This document shows positions 29,156 to 40,850 of a stretch of 64,000 bases of DNA, piece by piece. The stretch is from Asparagopsis taxiformis. Its lineage: Eukaryota; Rhodophyta; Florideophyceae; Bonnemaisoniales; Bonnemaisoniaceae. The notes below the pieces were generated by a model. The model did no database searches. It was not told where the DNA came from and was given only the letters and a program-made list of their open reading frames with translations. A program made the position numbers and the translations under genes. Positions within the stretch are counted from its first letter, which is position 1, and the number at the start of each line of letters is the position of its first letter. Where the stretch lies: NCBI GenBank assembly GCA_030407315.1, contig JALQPE010000403.1, forward strand, positions 62,001 to 126,000, read 5' to 3'.

Positions 29156-30367
29156 ATGGCCGATGCCGACGCGCCAACCGCTCTGCAATCGCCGCAACGC
29201 AGTGCGCACCGCAACGCCATTCGCGCCGATCCGCATGACATATCGCGTCGTCGTGCCATGTCTGAAGTTGTGCAAACCGACCTTTCCACCGGTCGTTGGC
29301 GCATAGTCGGAGCGTGGTCATCGCTGCGTCGTTCCCATTGCAAGCGTCTCGTCGACGAGCATGCGCCCGTCGCAGCCCCGACATCCACCGGCGAGTCGCC
29401 GCACACCATTGCCTGCTATCCTCCGCGCAAGCGCATTTCGCTCTTCCTCCGTCGTCGACGCACCGCTGCGCGCGAAGACGCCCCGCATCCGGACCCCGCC
29501 CTTGTGTTGGAGCCCGCGATGATCTACCGTCCGCCCAGCGAGCGCGACGAGCATCAGCCGTTGCGACGTGTCCGAAGCCATCGTCTCGCGCCCTCCGCCC
29601 GCCTCCCGCCCGACCCCGACGCCGACCGTACCGACGAGCGCAAGCGTAGCGACTATAGTGCGACGATGGACGACGGCTCTGTGGAAACGCTCAAGGATAT
29701 CTCCACCGCCGCCATGCGTGGGCTCACCGGCCAGCGCGCACTGCATATGTTTAGTAGTGACAGCGAGCAGGAGGAGACGCAGGAGGAGGTGCAGGTTGCG
29801 GCGGCGGCGACGACGACGACGATTTCTCGGGAAGCCATCGTGGATGTGGATGTGGATGTAGATGTGGACACCGAGCCGCTCGATGAGTCGGATGGAAGGA
29901 GTGATGAGATTATTGGCGAGATTTGTTTGGAGGACTTTGCGGATGTGGGTAGTGACGATTTTGATTTTCTTGAAAACCAAAGCGTGGACATGGCCGGCAT
30001 TGAACCCGGCTCGGTGGGCCGTTTGTCGCGATTGCCCAGTCTCAAATTGGACAGCCAAAAGTTGCGCTGGATTGGAAATGAAGCCGAGTTTGCGGCGTTT
30101 TTCGCTGAAGTGGGCTTGGATGATTGGTTTGATGTAGATGTTCCTGTGGATATGAAACTTTTTGATGTGGGCGATGACGTGTTTGCAGAATGGAAGAATG
30201 TAGGCCTCGAACATAATCGATACAGTTCGCAATGGCAAACACTGCAACAACAGCAACACGCCGCACCGTCCGATATAAGACAACTCGAGGCCGATTTCAG
30301 CGCTATTCTAAGACGGAGGGATGTTCGCGAAGGGTGGGAGCGACGCGTTGCGATGTATTCGAGATAG
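29156..30367 (+). CDS. Hypothetical acidic protein with DV repeats
   Basis: 403 aa from the ATG at 29156 (gtgATGgcc); an in-frame ATG at 29081 adds 25 residues. The N-terminal half is basic and Pro/Arg-rich (RRRRTAAREDAPHPDP), the middle is acidic with an alternating DVDVDVDVD run coded by repeated GTGGAT, and the C-terminal third has a conserved-looking block LPSLKLDSQKLRWIGNEAEF followed by acidic helices. The family is not recognised. The block weakly recalls scaffold motifs of fungal Byr4/Bfa1 septation proteins, but this cannot be shown here. No signal peptide or membrane helix. Confidence 0.6.
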   Translation: MADADAPTALQSPQRSAHRNAIRADPHDISRRRAMSEVVQTDLSTGRWRIVGAWSSLRRSHCKRLVDEHAPVAAPTSTGESPHTIACYPPRKRISLFLRRRRTAAREDAPHPDPALVLEPAMIYRPPSERDEHQPLRRVRSHRLAPSARLPPDPDADRTDERKRSDYSATMDDGSVETLKDISTAAMRGLTGQRALHMFSSDSEQEETQEEVQVAAAATTTTISREAIVDVDVDVDVDTEPLDESDGRSDEIIGEICLEDFADVGSDDFDFLENQSVDMAGIEPGSVGRLSRLPSLKLDSQKLRWIGNEAEFAAFFAEVGLDDWFDVDVPVDMKLFDVGDDVFAEWKNVGLEHNRYSSQWQTLQQQQHAAPSDIRQLEADFSAILRRRDVREGWERRVAMYSR

Positions 30368-30496
30368 CACGTGCCGTGCAATGCGCTAGCAACTTGAGAA
30401 CCATGGCAGCACATCTCAATTTGTAACCTTACTGACGCTATCAACAAACATTTGTAAATATAGAACAAAGCAAGCTCGTTTATGAAAGCAACAACC

Positions 30497-32423
<1,927 letters not shown>

Positions 32424-33755
32424 ATGTCCACTCTCAACCTCGCCATTCCAAAAGCGGTAATCTTGACCAAACTCGCCACCCCAACTCTCTGTTGTCCGTG
32501 TCCGAAATGGGACCAACTGTCGCATCCCTTCGCACCACTGGACGTTGCGACTAGCAAACAACGCTGTAAATTTGCCTTTAATCCAAACGCCACCCACCTT
32601 GCTCCCACAAAACGCGTACGACTCACTCTGTCACCTCTTCAAACCACGACCCAACACCCACCGACACAGCCTATCAACCCGCCCGCCGTGCCCTCCACTC
32701 CACCCATGCAGTCTTCACGAGACTTGGACACCCCTCCCACCCTCCCAGCTACATACATCCAGACAGCCCATCCGCAGCCGGACGTACCGATGCCGCCCGC
32801 CACGCGCGCTTCATCCAAACCGCACACCAGTCGCGCATCCGCACACACCGGAGCCGCCACCGCCACCACCACCCCCGAATATGAGTGTCACCACATGGAC
32901 TGTCGTCGTCGTTTCATTCGAAAAACCAGTCTGACAAACCACCTCAAAGCACATCAGAACATCCGATCTCGCTCGATATATCGCACCAAACGCGCACGAC
33001 TCAGAGCAGCTGCCGCGATGCAAGCCGCCGCCATTGCCGTGTCTACGCGTGCCGCAGGTGCGACCGAGCCAGTGCCGCAGACAGCATCGCACAGTCACAG
33101 TGCACCGCCCGCTGTACCCGCCGTTCAGCACGAACAAGCAGAGTATGCCTTTGCAGGAAACACAGCCGCGGTGACTGGCACGGTGTCAGAGGGTGCAATT
33201 GCAGCTGTTCGGGTGTTGGATAGTGATACATCGCCAGGTTCCACATTTGCATCGTCGTCGAAAACAGCCCAGCCGACAGTCGCTGCTGTGCCCATGCTGC
33301 CCGATTTCGGAAAAAATGCTGGCGAGGTTGAATTGGTCGGTGATTCGCGAAGACACGTGCATGAACAGACCTCGCATGCTGTGATTCTGCAAGAATTAAA
33401 GTCGTCTCTCGCTTCGCCAACGTCATACTCGACGCTGCCGGCAGCGGAGAATGCAGACTCGATTTTACTGGCGAAAGCGCTGGACGTTGTGCCGTCGTGG
33501 CAGGGAGCTGCACGGGAGGAGGACAACAACTCTGTGGCGCTGGATCATTCGCTTGCAGCTGTGGAGGCGACGGCGAGTTCGGCGAACGAACCTCGACATG
33601 CTGATTTTCTCGGCGACTCGGCGTCAATGCCGGCGTTTCCAACCTTTGCAAATTACGACTTTCTGCCGCAAGATGCGGGATTTTTTAGTGACGATATCGA
33701 GGCGCTGCAGAACTGTGAGTTTCTGGGAGACTTTGTATACAACAACAACAAGTAA
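32424..33755 (+). CDS. Single C2H2 zinc-finger protein
   Basis: 443 aa. One classical C2H2 finger lies at about residues 153-175 (CHHMDCRRRFIRKTSLTNHL, then KAH): C-x4-C-x12-H-x3-H. It is followed by a basic helix (RSIYRTKRARLRAAAAMQAA). The N-terminal 150 residues are Pro/Thr-rich and the C-terminal 250 are Ala/Ser/Thr-rich, ending in acidic hydrophobic motifs (FLPQDAGFFSDDIEAL), as in activation domains. Probably a DNA-binding transcription factor; target unknown. The first ATG is used; an internal ATG at 32706 would still keep the finger. Confidence 0.7.
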   Translation: MSTLNLAIPKAVILTKLATPTLCCPCPKWDQLSHPFAPLDVATSKQRCKFAFNPNATHLAPTKRVRLTLSPLQTTTQHPPTQPINPPAVPSTPPMQSSRDLDTPPTLPATYIQTAHPQPDVPMPPATRASSKPHTSRASAHTGAATATTTPEYECHHMDCRRRFIRKTSLTNHLKAHQNIRSRSIYRTKRARLRAAAAMQAAAIAVSTRAAGATEPVPQTASHSHSAPPAVPAVQHEQAEYAFAGNTAAVTGTVSEGAIAAVRVLDSDTSPGSTFASSSKTAQPTVAAVPMLPDFGKNAGEVELVGDSRRHVHEQTSHAVILQELKSSLASPTSYSTLPAAENADSILLAKALDVVPSWQGAAREEDNNSVALDHSLAAVEATASSANEPRHADFLGDSASMPAFPTFANYDFLPQDAGFFSDDIEALQNCEFLGDFVYNNNK

Positions 33756-33854
33756 TAGAAAACAACTAAGATAATCAGACTGTACATTTTGTGTTAATAG
33801 ATACTTCCTTAGTTTACCGATAACAAGCTCACAATTTGTCGTCGTCAATTTACA

Positions 33855-34907
33855 TCAAGCGCCCACCATTTTGCAGAAGAAAAGCTTGAGCTGCAATTGA
33901 AGCGGATACCTCGAGCGCACTAGCGATTGCAAACGGTGATCAAAAGGGTTAAATTGAGCGTTTCTAAGCCTGACAAGATACCATTCAGCCATTCGGAGCG
34001 GCCAAAACGCGGGACGCAACGACTTTGGAACGGCAGCAAGCGCCACATACGCGTCGCGTACATGCGCTTCAGCGGTCTCTGCGACATGTCTATAAACGGG
34101 GCGGGCGGTGTGGGCACCGACCAACAGGTCGTTTGCATCGACGGCATGGCGGGCCACGACGTCACGCGGCATATACGACAGTCTCGAAGCGGCGTGTGTC
34201 GGGACGGCACGCAGGAGGATAGCGAGACCAAAAGCAGCGCCGACAGTTGCAGCCAGAGGAAGCAGATCGTGCGGAAAGGGGCGCTCGGGATCGACGAGAG
34301 TTTGGGCGTGAATTTGGGTGAGTACGCCCTGTGTCGCGCGCGCAAATCGCTCGAGATCTTGCACGGTGGCGAAATTGGGGTAGGATAAATCGGCGTCGCG
34401 CGCGTCGATTAGACGATCGAGCGCGTGGAATTGCACGTGCGGAAAGTCGGATACGGCGTGTGCGAGCGCGTCCAACAGCGGTGAGGGCGGCGGCGCGCTC
34501 GCGTGCTTATGGGCTATTGCGCGTACGGCGTCGCGGAAAAATTGCACGCGGAGACGTGCGAGGTCTTCGTTGGACACGGCGGTGCGAACTGGCGGATGGG
34601 CGGTTGGGGAACGTGTCAGCGACGGGTTGCGGTGGAATGTGGCGGTGTTGGACTCGGATGGTTGGAGGGAGACCTACTCGTGGCGAGTTCGATGTTGAGT
34701 GCTCGTACTGCGGCGTGGGCGTTTCGTACGGCGCGGTTGGATTGGAGGAGATTGGCGATGAAGTTTTCATGATCGAAATTGCTGCATGGATGGGTGTTAG
34801 ATGGGGATGGATGGATGGATGGATGGATGGGGGTTGGGTCGATGTACGTACCGAAGTTGTTGTTGACAGTAGAGACGACTTTGTGACGAGGCGATAAATC
34901 GTGTCAT
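33855..34907 (-). CDS. NDUFAF6: NDUFAF6-like complex I assembly factor (three exons)
   Basis: Squalene/phytoene-synthase-fold protein needed for mitochondrial complex I assembly. Exons on the minus strand: 34907-34852, 34781-34678, 34588-33855; introns of 70 bp (GTACGT...TGCAG) and 89 bp (GTAGGT...CGCCAG). The spliced product is 297 aa. Joining restores the family N-terminus: SRLYCQQQLRNFDHENFIAN, then RNAHAAVRALNIELATIRTA, VSNEDLARLRVQFFRDAVRA. Further landmarks are HALDRLIDARDADL and LPLAATVGAAFGLAILLRAVP. The first residues (MTRFIASSQSR) suit a mitochondrial presequence. The splice model rests on frame and family fit, not on transcripts. Confidence 0.85.
34804..34831. repeat. GGAT microsatellite inside NDUFAF6 intron 1
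   Basis: About six tandem copies of a 4-bp unit (GGAT) fill much of the 70-bp intron, close to its 3' splice site. Confidence 0.85.
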
Positions 34908-35995
34908 GTCTTGTTTACGGTCGATGGCAATGATGGATGCACGCAACGGTCGGAGGGAAATGGAAGCGACTGGTCTGGTCGGGTCTGGACGGTGCGCGGG
35001 TGTTGGCGGAAACAGCCAGTGACGAGGGGGTTCGTGGCGAGACGGGTGCAATTTTGAAGATTTATGCTGGCCCGTGAAATACAAACCAATTAAGGGGCTG
35101 TGTGAGCGCTCGCGCGCAGCGGCGGACATTTGGCGTCCACTCTGTATTGTGTGGTATCGCCGCTCATCTGTCAGCGACGGCATGTTTCTCGGCATGGCAT
35201 CGCGCCGAGCGCAGACCAAGCAATGCGTGTCCACGTCGGAGCGGTATATAGTTGCGTGTGGACAAGTTGTGCGCGATACAACGTATCGACGCGTCGGAGG
35301 CGGCCATGTGCGAAATCGGCATAGTTGACAAACGATTGCGCGTGTCAATGCACGTCATGTGCGTGTCGATTCGTTTGGAATTTGTCGACGAGTCGAGAAC
35401 AACGAGGCGCCGTCTGGCACGACTTTGTCAGAAGCGCTGAAACGAAAGATGGTATATTCGGTGGTAGATGGGGCGCTGTTTTATCACGACGGCGCTGCAC
35501 AGACGTCAAACGTCATGACGCTGGCGCGCAGATATGAAAAAATGGCAAGTCCCAAGTGTGTGGTCGTCATGCGCGAGTCGTTTTCTGGACGCTGAGTGTA
35601 TCATGTTTCCCATCAAAGCAAGGCCGACCGGGTGACTTGTGTGTGCGCGCGCAATCGTGACAGTATATGACGGTGCAATGCGATGACAACGACGTGGAAG
35701 CAAATTGGAAACAAAAAGTCGTAACGTTTTGTCGTCGCAATTGAGGTAATTTAACGTCTGAAAAAAAAAGGCATTCGGTCGCACAGGTCAAAAACTAGAG
35801 CGATTAAAACACACCTATCGTGCGGCATTTCCATTTTCTCATCCCTTTTACATAGATAGATATACAGTACACAAGTACAACTCACCCACTCTCTCACTCA
35901 CTCACTCACTCGCTCGCCTCACACACGTCCCCAACAGCAGCATCGCAGCCGACGCGCGCTCGCTCCCGTCCACACACACCATCCAATGCTCCAGC
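34908..35995. other. Divergent intergenic region upstream of the HSF gene
   Basis: 1.1 kb with no convincing gene. A short (CTCA)n microsatellite lies at about 35893-35911, and a pyrimidine/C-rich tract just before the HSF start suggests a 5' UTR. Short frames on both strands lack domains. Confidence 0.4.
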
Positions 35996-36919
35996 ATGCA
36001 CCCGCACGACAACCGAAGATATGCGAGCGCGCCAGAGCGACTCATTTCAGTCGCCGAGCTCGTCGCGCCATCCAAGCCCACTTTGGACATAATGACGACG
36101 ACGACGACGACGACAGGCATGCCTGCGCCCTTGCGCTACTCGCACTTGCCGTCGCCCGACTGGCACGATCGCCATCGCCAGCCGCTTCATGGAGGTCCAG
36201 ACAAAAGCACGCCGTCTCTCTCGTCCGACGTGCTCACGCACGCGCTCGATCAGCTCCCGCCTGTGCCGGACATCAAGCGCTACGCCAAACTACTCACGCC
36301 CTTCATCTACAAGCTCTACTGTCTCGTGTCCGACGTGGCGACCAACACGCTATGCGAATGGTCGCCGCATGGCAACTCGTTCATCGTGCACGACCCGGTT
36401 ACATTTTCGTGCAAGGTGCTTCCGACCTATTTCAAGCACAATCAATTCAGCTCGTTTGTGCGTCAGCTCAACAAGTATTCCTTTCACAAACTCGCGCCCA
36501 GTGCTTTTATCTTTGGTCATACACACTTTCTGCGACAACGTCCCGAGTTACTACTGCAGATTGGTCCGCCGCGCCCGCAGGAACGCGCCGTCGACAAGCG
36601 CGCTATCGGAGGCGCGCCGCTCAGCTCGTTGAAGAGCGACGACTCCACCGCGCCCTACTCGCCCTTTGTGCAGGAGGACGCGCCAAGACTGCACCGCTTG
36701 TCGCTCGATAGACGTCTGCCAGACGTCGACGCCATCGAGCAGCTCGTGCGCAGTGCGGTGCTCAGGGAGACACAGATGCTGCATAGGGAGCTTCGAATTG
36801 CTGACGACGAACGCAATGTGTTGCTGCAGAGATTGTGCGACGCGGAGAGAAGATTAGAGTTGCTGGAGAATGTGCATGGACATCGGTTTGGAGAGAAGAG
36901 ACTACGAACGGAGCGGTAA
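35996..36919 (+). CDS. Heat-shock transcription factor
   Basis: 307 aa. The HSF winged-helix DNA-binding domain lies at about 98-168: TPFIYKLYCLVSDV, EWSPHGNSFIVHDPVTF, VLPTYFKHNQFSSFVRQLNK, YSFHKL (recognition helix FSSFVRQLN). A coiled-coil region near the C-terminus (about 250-295, AIEQLVRSAVLRETQMLHRE) would be the trimerisation domain, placed unusually far from the DNA-binding domain. The N-terminus has a Thr run coded by ACG repeats. It binds heat-shock elements in the nucleus. An alternative start is M33. Complete and intronless. Confidence 0.9.
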   Translation: MHPHDNRRYASAPERLISVAELVAPSKPTLDIMTTTTTTTGMPAPLRYSHLPSPDWHDRHRQPLHGGPDKSTPSLSSDVLTHALDQLPPVPDIKRYAKLLTPFIYKLYCLVSDVATNTLCEWSPHGNSFIVHDPVTFSCKVLPTYFKHNQFSSFVRQLNKYSFHKLAPSAFIFGHTHFLRQRPELLLQIGPPRPQERAVDKRAIGGAPLSSLKSDDSTAPYSPFVQEDAPRLHRLSLDRRLPDVDAIEQLVRSAVLRETQMLHRELRIADDERNVLLQRLCDAERRLELLENVHGHRFGEKRLRTER

Positions 36920-37642
36920 CATATGGGCAGCATTGTATGAGCTGGAAGCAAGCGTGGCGCAGTGTAGCGCAGCACTGCACAGCATAGGACGGCGTTGCGT
37001 GCAGCAGCGCGGCAGCTTGTTTTATATTGGTGGATTGTTCCTCGCAGAACAATCCGAGTTGATAACAGTGCAACACGTGAGCGCTTTGCTGATTAAAGCG
37101 TGCATGCCTTTTTTTCTTTGCGCCCATGCTACACGTTCTGCGCTCGTATAATCATTATTGGCGCTGTATCTCTCGACACATTGCATCAACGATGTTGCTG
37201 CACAGTTTCTCGCTCACCATCGCTCTCAGAACATACACTTGTTCGAACATTCCCATCTACTATGCTTGTTTTGCTCCTCAATGAGATTGATTAAAATGTC
37301 GCAGCGCAACCGCACGTCTCCAACTCGCTCTCAGCGCTGCGCCCGAGCGCGCCACCCGTTGTTTAATGGGACGCACCAAATACTCACGTTATTCCTCCAT
37401 ATACGCTATCGGGGGTAATCTTCTCACGTCTGATCACACTTGAATCATGATTGAATCCCCATCCAATCACATCCTGCCATACTTCCGCATCTATTTTTAT
37501 TTCGATCAAATTAATTCCTTTTCTAATACACAAATTAATTCTACCGTCGCCGCGCTCCGCCACCACATTCACGTCCTTGTCCACCAACCGGCCGCGCCCC
37601 AACCGGCCCGCACACGCTACCTTGCACACCCACAGATGCAAC
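36920..37642. other. Intergenic region, HSF to DPH3
   Basis: 723 bp; only short frames without similarity. Contains the HSF 3' region and, toward 37500-37640, a T-rich then C-rich leader for DPH3. Confidence 0.4.
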
Positions 37643-37968
37643 ATGGTAAGTCGACAACATTTGCTTCCGCACTTCTCCTCAATACCGACCACGACCACTA
37701 ACCGCGTCCGCCCTCCCCTCCGCAGACCGTCTACGACGAGGTGGAAATTGAAGACATGATCTGGGACGACTCTACAAATGCCTACACTTACCAATGTCCG
37801 TGCGGCGACCTCTTTCAAATAACCACCACTGAACTTGCAAACGGCGAAGAAATCGCTCACTGCCCCTCGTGCTCCCTCGTCATCCGCGTAATTTACGACC
37901 CAGACGACTTTACTACTCTCTCCACTCATCCCGCAAACGATTCCCACCCCCAGCCTGTCTGCGTATAA
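37643..37968 (+). CDS. DPH3: DPH3 (CSL zinc finger), intron directly after ATG
   Basis: 81 aa. Exon 1 contributes only the ATG (37643-37645); an 80-bp intron (GTAAGT...CCGCAG) follows; exon 2 is 37726-37968. The product begins [16 protein letters not shown], the family start. The CSL zinc site is CPCG ... CPSC (C-x-C, C-x2-C) within a short beta fold. DPH3 supplies electrons to Dph1-Dph2 in diphthamide formation on elongation factor 2 and also serves the Elongator tRNA-modification complex. Without the intron the first in-frame ATG would cut off the conserved YDEVEIED. Length is normal for the family. Confidence 0.92.
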
Positions 37969-38040
37969 CTCGACTGTAAACTCATCCACTTGTTCACTGC
38001 TACTCGCCTTTATCTAGAATCTATACAGCCTCAAAAACAC

Positions 38041-39345
38041 CTACAAAACGCCGCTCTGTTTCGCAGTTGCCAACAAATCACCAAACGGATCATTGTCCTG
38101 CTTGCGCGTCAACGGAGCCCTCGTTACAGCCACAGACACCCGCTCCACTGCCCCATCCTCCTGTCTCTCGTCCGTGTGCGCCGTCGACCTCTCCAATCCA
38201 TTCGCATCAGACGGCGTAGCTGCAGTCGTCACAGTAGCTGCCGCAACCAGCTCCTTCCCAACGCTCATCGTTTTCTCCGCCGCAAGCTTCTGAATCAGCA
38301 ACGACGTCGGCACCTGCGCAGCAACCTCCGTCTGCTGCTGCGGCACCTGTACGGTAGCAGCAGTCTTATCATCTCCATTTGTCAATGCAAGCATACTGAA
38401 TAAATCCTCCGTATCCGTCGTCACATACGACGGCTGTTCCACTTGACCACCCTTGTCCGCTTCGACCGCATCCGTCGCGTCGTCCCAGACACTCGCCCCG
38501 CCCCCGAGCAAATCATCCACATTGGCCATATGCGAACTAGAACTCTTCGTCTTCTCCTCCTCAAACTTGGCCGCGAAAGCGTTTGGTTGCGCGTCATACG
38601 CGCCCGATTCCAACTCATCATCATCATCATACCCGGCATATCTGCCCGCCGAACTCGTGGTCACATTCGGACGCTCCTCCACCGCGCCGCCGTACCGATA
38701 ATCGTCCGACGACATGCCGCCCGGCCGACCGGACACGGACATGGACGTTCCTCCAGCCAATTTCGCGCGCAGAGCCTTGGACTTTTCTCTCTCCTCCTCG
38801 AGGAGATCGGCGTCGGTGAGCATGGCGACAACCAGCTGTGCCTTTGCGCGCACGTTGGCCCCTTCGTCTTTCATGGTTTTAGAGTCGACGTAGCGAAAGT
38901 TCTCCAGCGACTGGATGTGCGTAACGGCGCTGCGCGCCTCCTCTGCGCAGCGCGCCGAGCCGTGCATGATCAGGTGTCGCAACAAGTCGAGGCCCTTGTA
39001 TACGCAGCGCCAACGCGAGGACGTGAGTCGTTGCCAGACTATGGACATGATGAGCGCATAGTCTTCGCGATTGTACGTCGCTTGTGCTATCGCCATGAGA
39101 TCGGTGCCCGACGCGCCCCACGACGTATCGGCGGTGGCGGCGCGAACGCTGTTTTCAAGGTCGGTCATTACCATGTCCTTCAGTGCAGACGCTGTGGACG
39201 CTTGCATGCGTCGCGCCGATTTCTGAAGGCCCTTCCAATCGATGGAGCGCCACTTTCGGGAGAGCTCGTCCATGGTTACGCGAATGCTCTGCGTGGCGGA
39301 CCGCTTGCGCATTGAAGTGGTGACGGTCGGAAAGGGTGGCGGCAA
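38041..39345 (-). CDS. Epsin-like ENTH-domain protein
   Basis: 434 aa. The ENTH domain lies at about 45-190: VRAATADTSWGASGTDLMAI, YALIMSIVWQRL, RWRCVYKGLDLLRHLIMHGS, RYVDSKTMKDEGANVRAKAQ. This helical domain binds PI(4,5)P2 or PI4P and drives clathrin-coated vesicle formation. The C-terminal half is low-complexity (S, T, A, Q), with acidic DDD stretches, phenylalanine motifs and a final DPFGDLL, which would suit clathrin or adaptor binding. The true start may be M12 or M25. It converges on DPH3 with about 70 bp between stops. Confidence 0.88.
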   Translation of the reverse strand: MPPPFPTVTTSMRKRSATQSIRVTMDELSRKWRSIDWKGLQKSARRMQASTASALKDMVMTDLENSVRAATADTSWGASGTDLMAIAQATYNREDYALIMSIVWQRLTSSRWRCVYKGLDLLRHLIMHGSARCAEEARSAVTHIQSLENFRYVDSKTMKDEGANVRAKAQLVVAMLTDADLLEEEREKSKALRAKLAGGTSMSVSGRPGGMSSDDYRYGGAVEERPNVTTSSAGRYAGYDDDDELESGAYDAQPNAFAAKFEEEKTKSSSSHMANVDDLLGGGASVWDDATDAVEADKGGQVEQPSYVTTDTEDLFSMLALTNGDDKTAATVQVPQQQTEVAAQVPTSLLIQKLAAEKTMSVGKELVAAATVTTAATPSDANGLERSTAHTDERQEDGAVERVSVAVTRAPLTRKQDNDPFGDLLATAKQSGVL

Positions 39346-39465
39346 TCATTTCTAGTCTGTTTTTTTCGTTACACTGTGTGAACAGTCAGTGCAACTTTTA
39401 TTATACGTCAAATTACATGCAGACATGTGGCCAATTACTATTCGTTGTACACTGCTCACTGTCAG

Positions 39466-40434
39466 TCAAGGTTCATGTCGAAACGCCGTCCATCCGCAGT
39501 ACAATCTTCTAAACACACTGTCGCCTACCCACAGTTCGATGCGGTCGATCCGTTTCACCAGACAGTATCCCCTTTTCAACAAAGCTTCCCTGGCTAGAGC
39601 GTCATCTTCTTCCAGCTCAATCGCCAAAGCGCGCACCAAAATTTTCTCAGGATTCAATTCCTTTGCCACTGTGACCAATGGCGATACTGCGTCACTAGCC
39701 GCTCGTTGGCCACTCGTCACCATCATCACATCCACAGTTCCCAATCCAATCGCTTCCAACATGTCGCCCAGTCGTAAACAACCACTCTGCGTCTTGTTCA
39801 CACCATCCGCCACGCACAAATTCTCCTCAACAATCCTTGTATTCCTGCCACGTATTTCGCCATGAGCGCTCTGTCCGCGTCCCGTGACAATCAATCCAGC
39901 CCATCCCAGCGTCCCCTCAAAAAACAGAGTATCCGTACTGTCCATGCGTGTCTTACCAAACGCAGCTGCTCGTATTTCCACAAAGCGTCCCTGTCGCTCC
40001 GCAGTTCCAGCATCATTCCTGAAAAACCACTCATACAGCAATTGATCCAGCCGCTCTTCACCGACCAATCGTCCATAAAAATCCAGCGCCGAAGCTCTTT
40101 GCTCTGTCCGATGTGCCGCCGCACCCGTCACAGAACCTGCTTTCACGAGCGGTATGATGCTGCCGTCCATGCCTTGGTGCGCCCAAAGCTGCCGTCGCGT
40201 AGGATCGCAGTCGTCGTTTGTGTACGGTACCACGCCATGGCTTTTTCGAGCCGTTTGTGTGCAATTGCAACTGTTCTGTGAACGCGTCCATATCGCCCAG
40301 CTGTAGAGCAGTAATGCGGTACCCCACGCAGCGGCGGTGACAAACGTGACGGTGCCGTCGGATATCGCTGATCTACGTCGTATCCGTAGCGCTATCATGA
40401 TGCATTGTCGTCGGCTTTGAGCGTACTGCTTCAA
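39466..40434 (-). CDS. Type II membrane protein with FkbM-like methyltransferase domain
   Basis: 322 aa. One transmembrane segment (about 28-50, VTFVTAAAWGTALLLYSWAI) after a basic head suggests a Golgi type II protein. The lumenal part resembles FkbM-type SAM methyltransferases: RFVEIRAAAFGKTRMDSTDT, then LFFEGTLGWAGLIVTGRG, where the family usually has VEIGAxDG...SNT...FE...LGW.GL.IEP. The glycine-rich SAM loop and the acidic end of the next strand are altered, so activity is uncertain. A conserved Cys pair (ENLCVADGVNKTQSGC) follows. Could act on wall polysaccharides; inferred. An alternative start is M13. Confidence 0.62.
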   Translation of the reverse strand: MKQYAQSRRQCIMIALRIRRRSAISDGTVTFVTAAAWGTALLLYSWAIWTRSQNSCNCTQTARKSHGVVPYTNDDCDPTRRQLWAHQGMDGSIIPLVKAGSVTGAAAHRTEQRASALDFYGRLVGEERLDQLLYEWFFRNDAGTAERQGRFVEIRAAAFGKTRMDSTDTLFFEGTLGWAGLIVTGRGQSAHGEIRGRNTRIVEENLCVADGVNKTQSGCLRLGDMLEAIGLGTVDVMMVTSGQRAASDAVSPLVTVAKELNPEKILVRALAIELEEDDALAREALLKRGYCLVKRIDRIELWVGDSVFRRLYCGWTAFRHEP

Positions 40435-40850
40435 CCATGGTGCGGCGCGGCGCGGCGCTTATTAGACCGATATCATTATGCCGGAGGGCTTGGTACTTTC
40501 CGTCATACTGACCACTCGACTGTCTGTTTGTCTGGTCGAATTAAAGACCAAGTGATAGATAATTGCAGGTTGGAAGCGACTCTTCGAATTGACGAGCATC
40601 ATATTTCTGTCTTGTGACTCGCCAGGTGCAACGGAATGGGGACGCCGTATTGGGATGCCCTTATCATAACTATGGCGCCGATTTTCATGAATTTTTCAGA
40701 TGTTGACACAAAACGTGCGCTACCAAGCAAAGTGATTCAGCCTGATCGTCCGGCTGAGCTCCACGTCAACGGTTCTAGACCAAACGTTTCCGCTATCCAT
40801 TTCATCAAACTCGACTGGCAGAGGCGAGCAACTGTACCCAAACCAATAGC
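40435..40850. other. Divergent intergenic region
   Basis: 416 bp between heads of the FkbM-like gene and the four-repeat gene. A CG-rich GGCGC run lies near 40442-40460. No gene seen. Confidence 0.4.
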
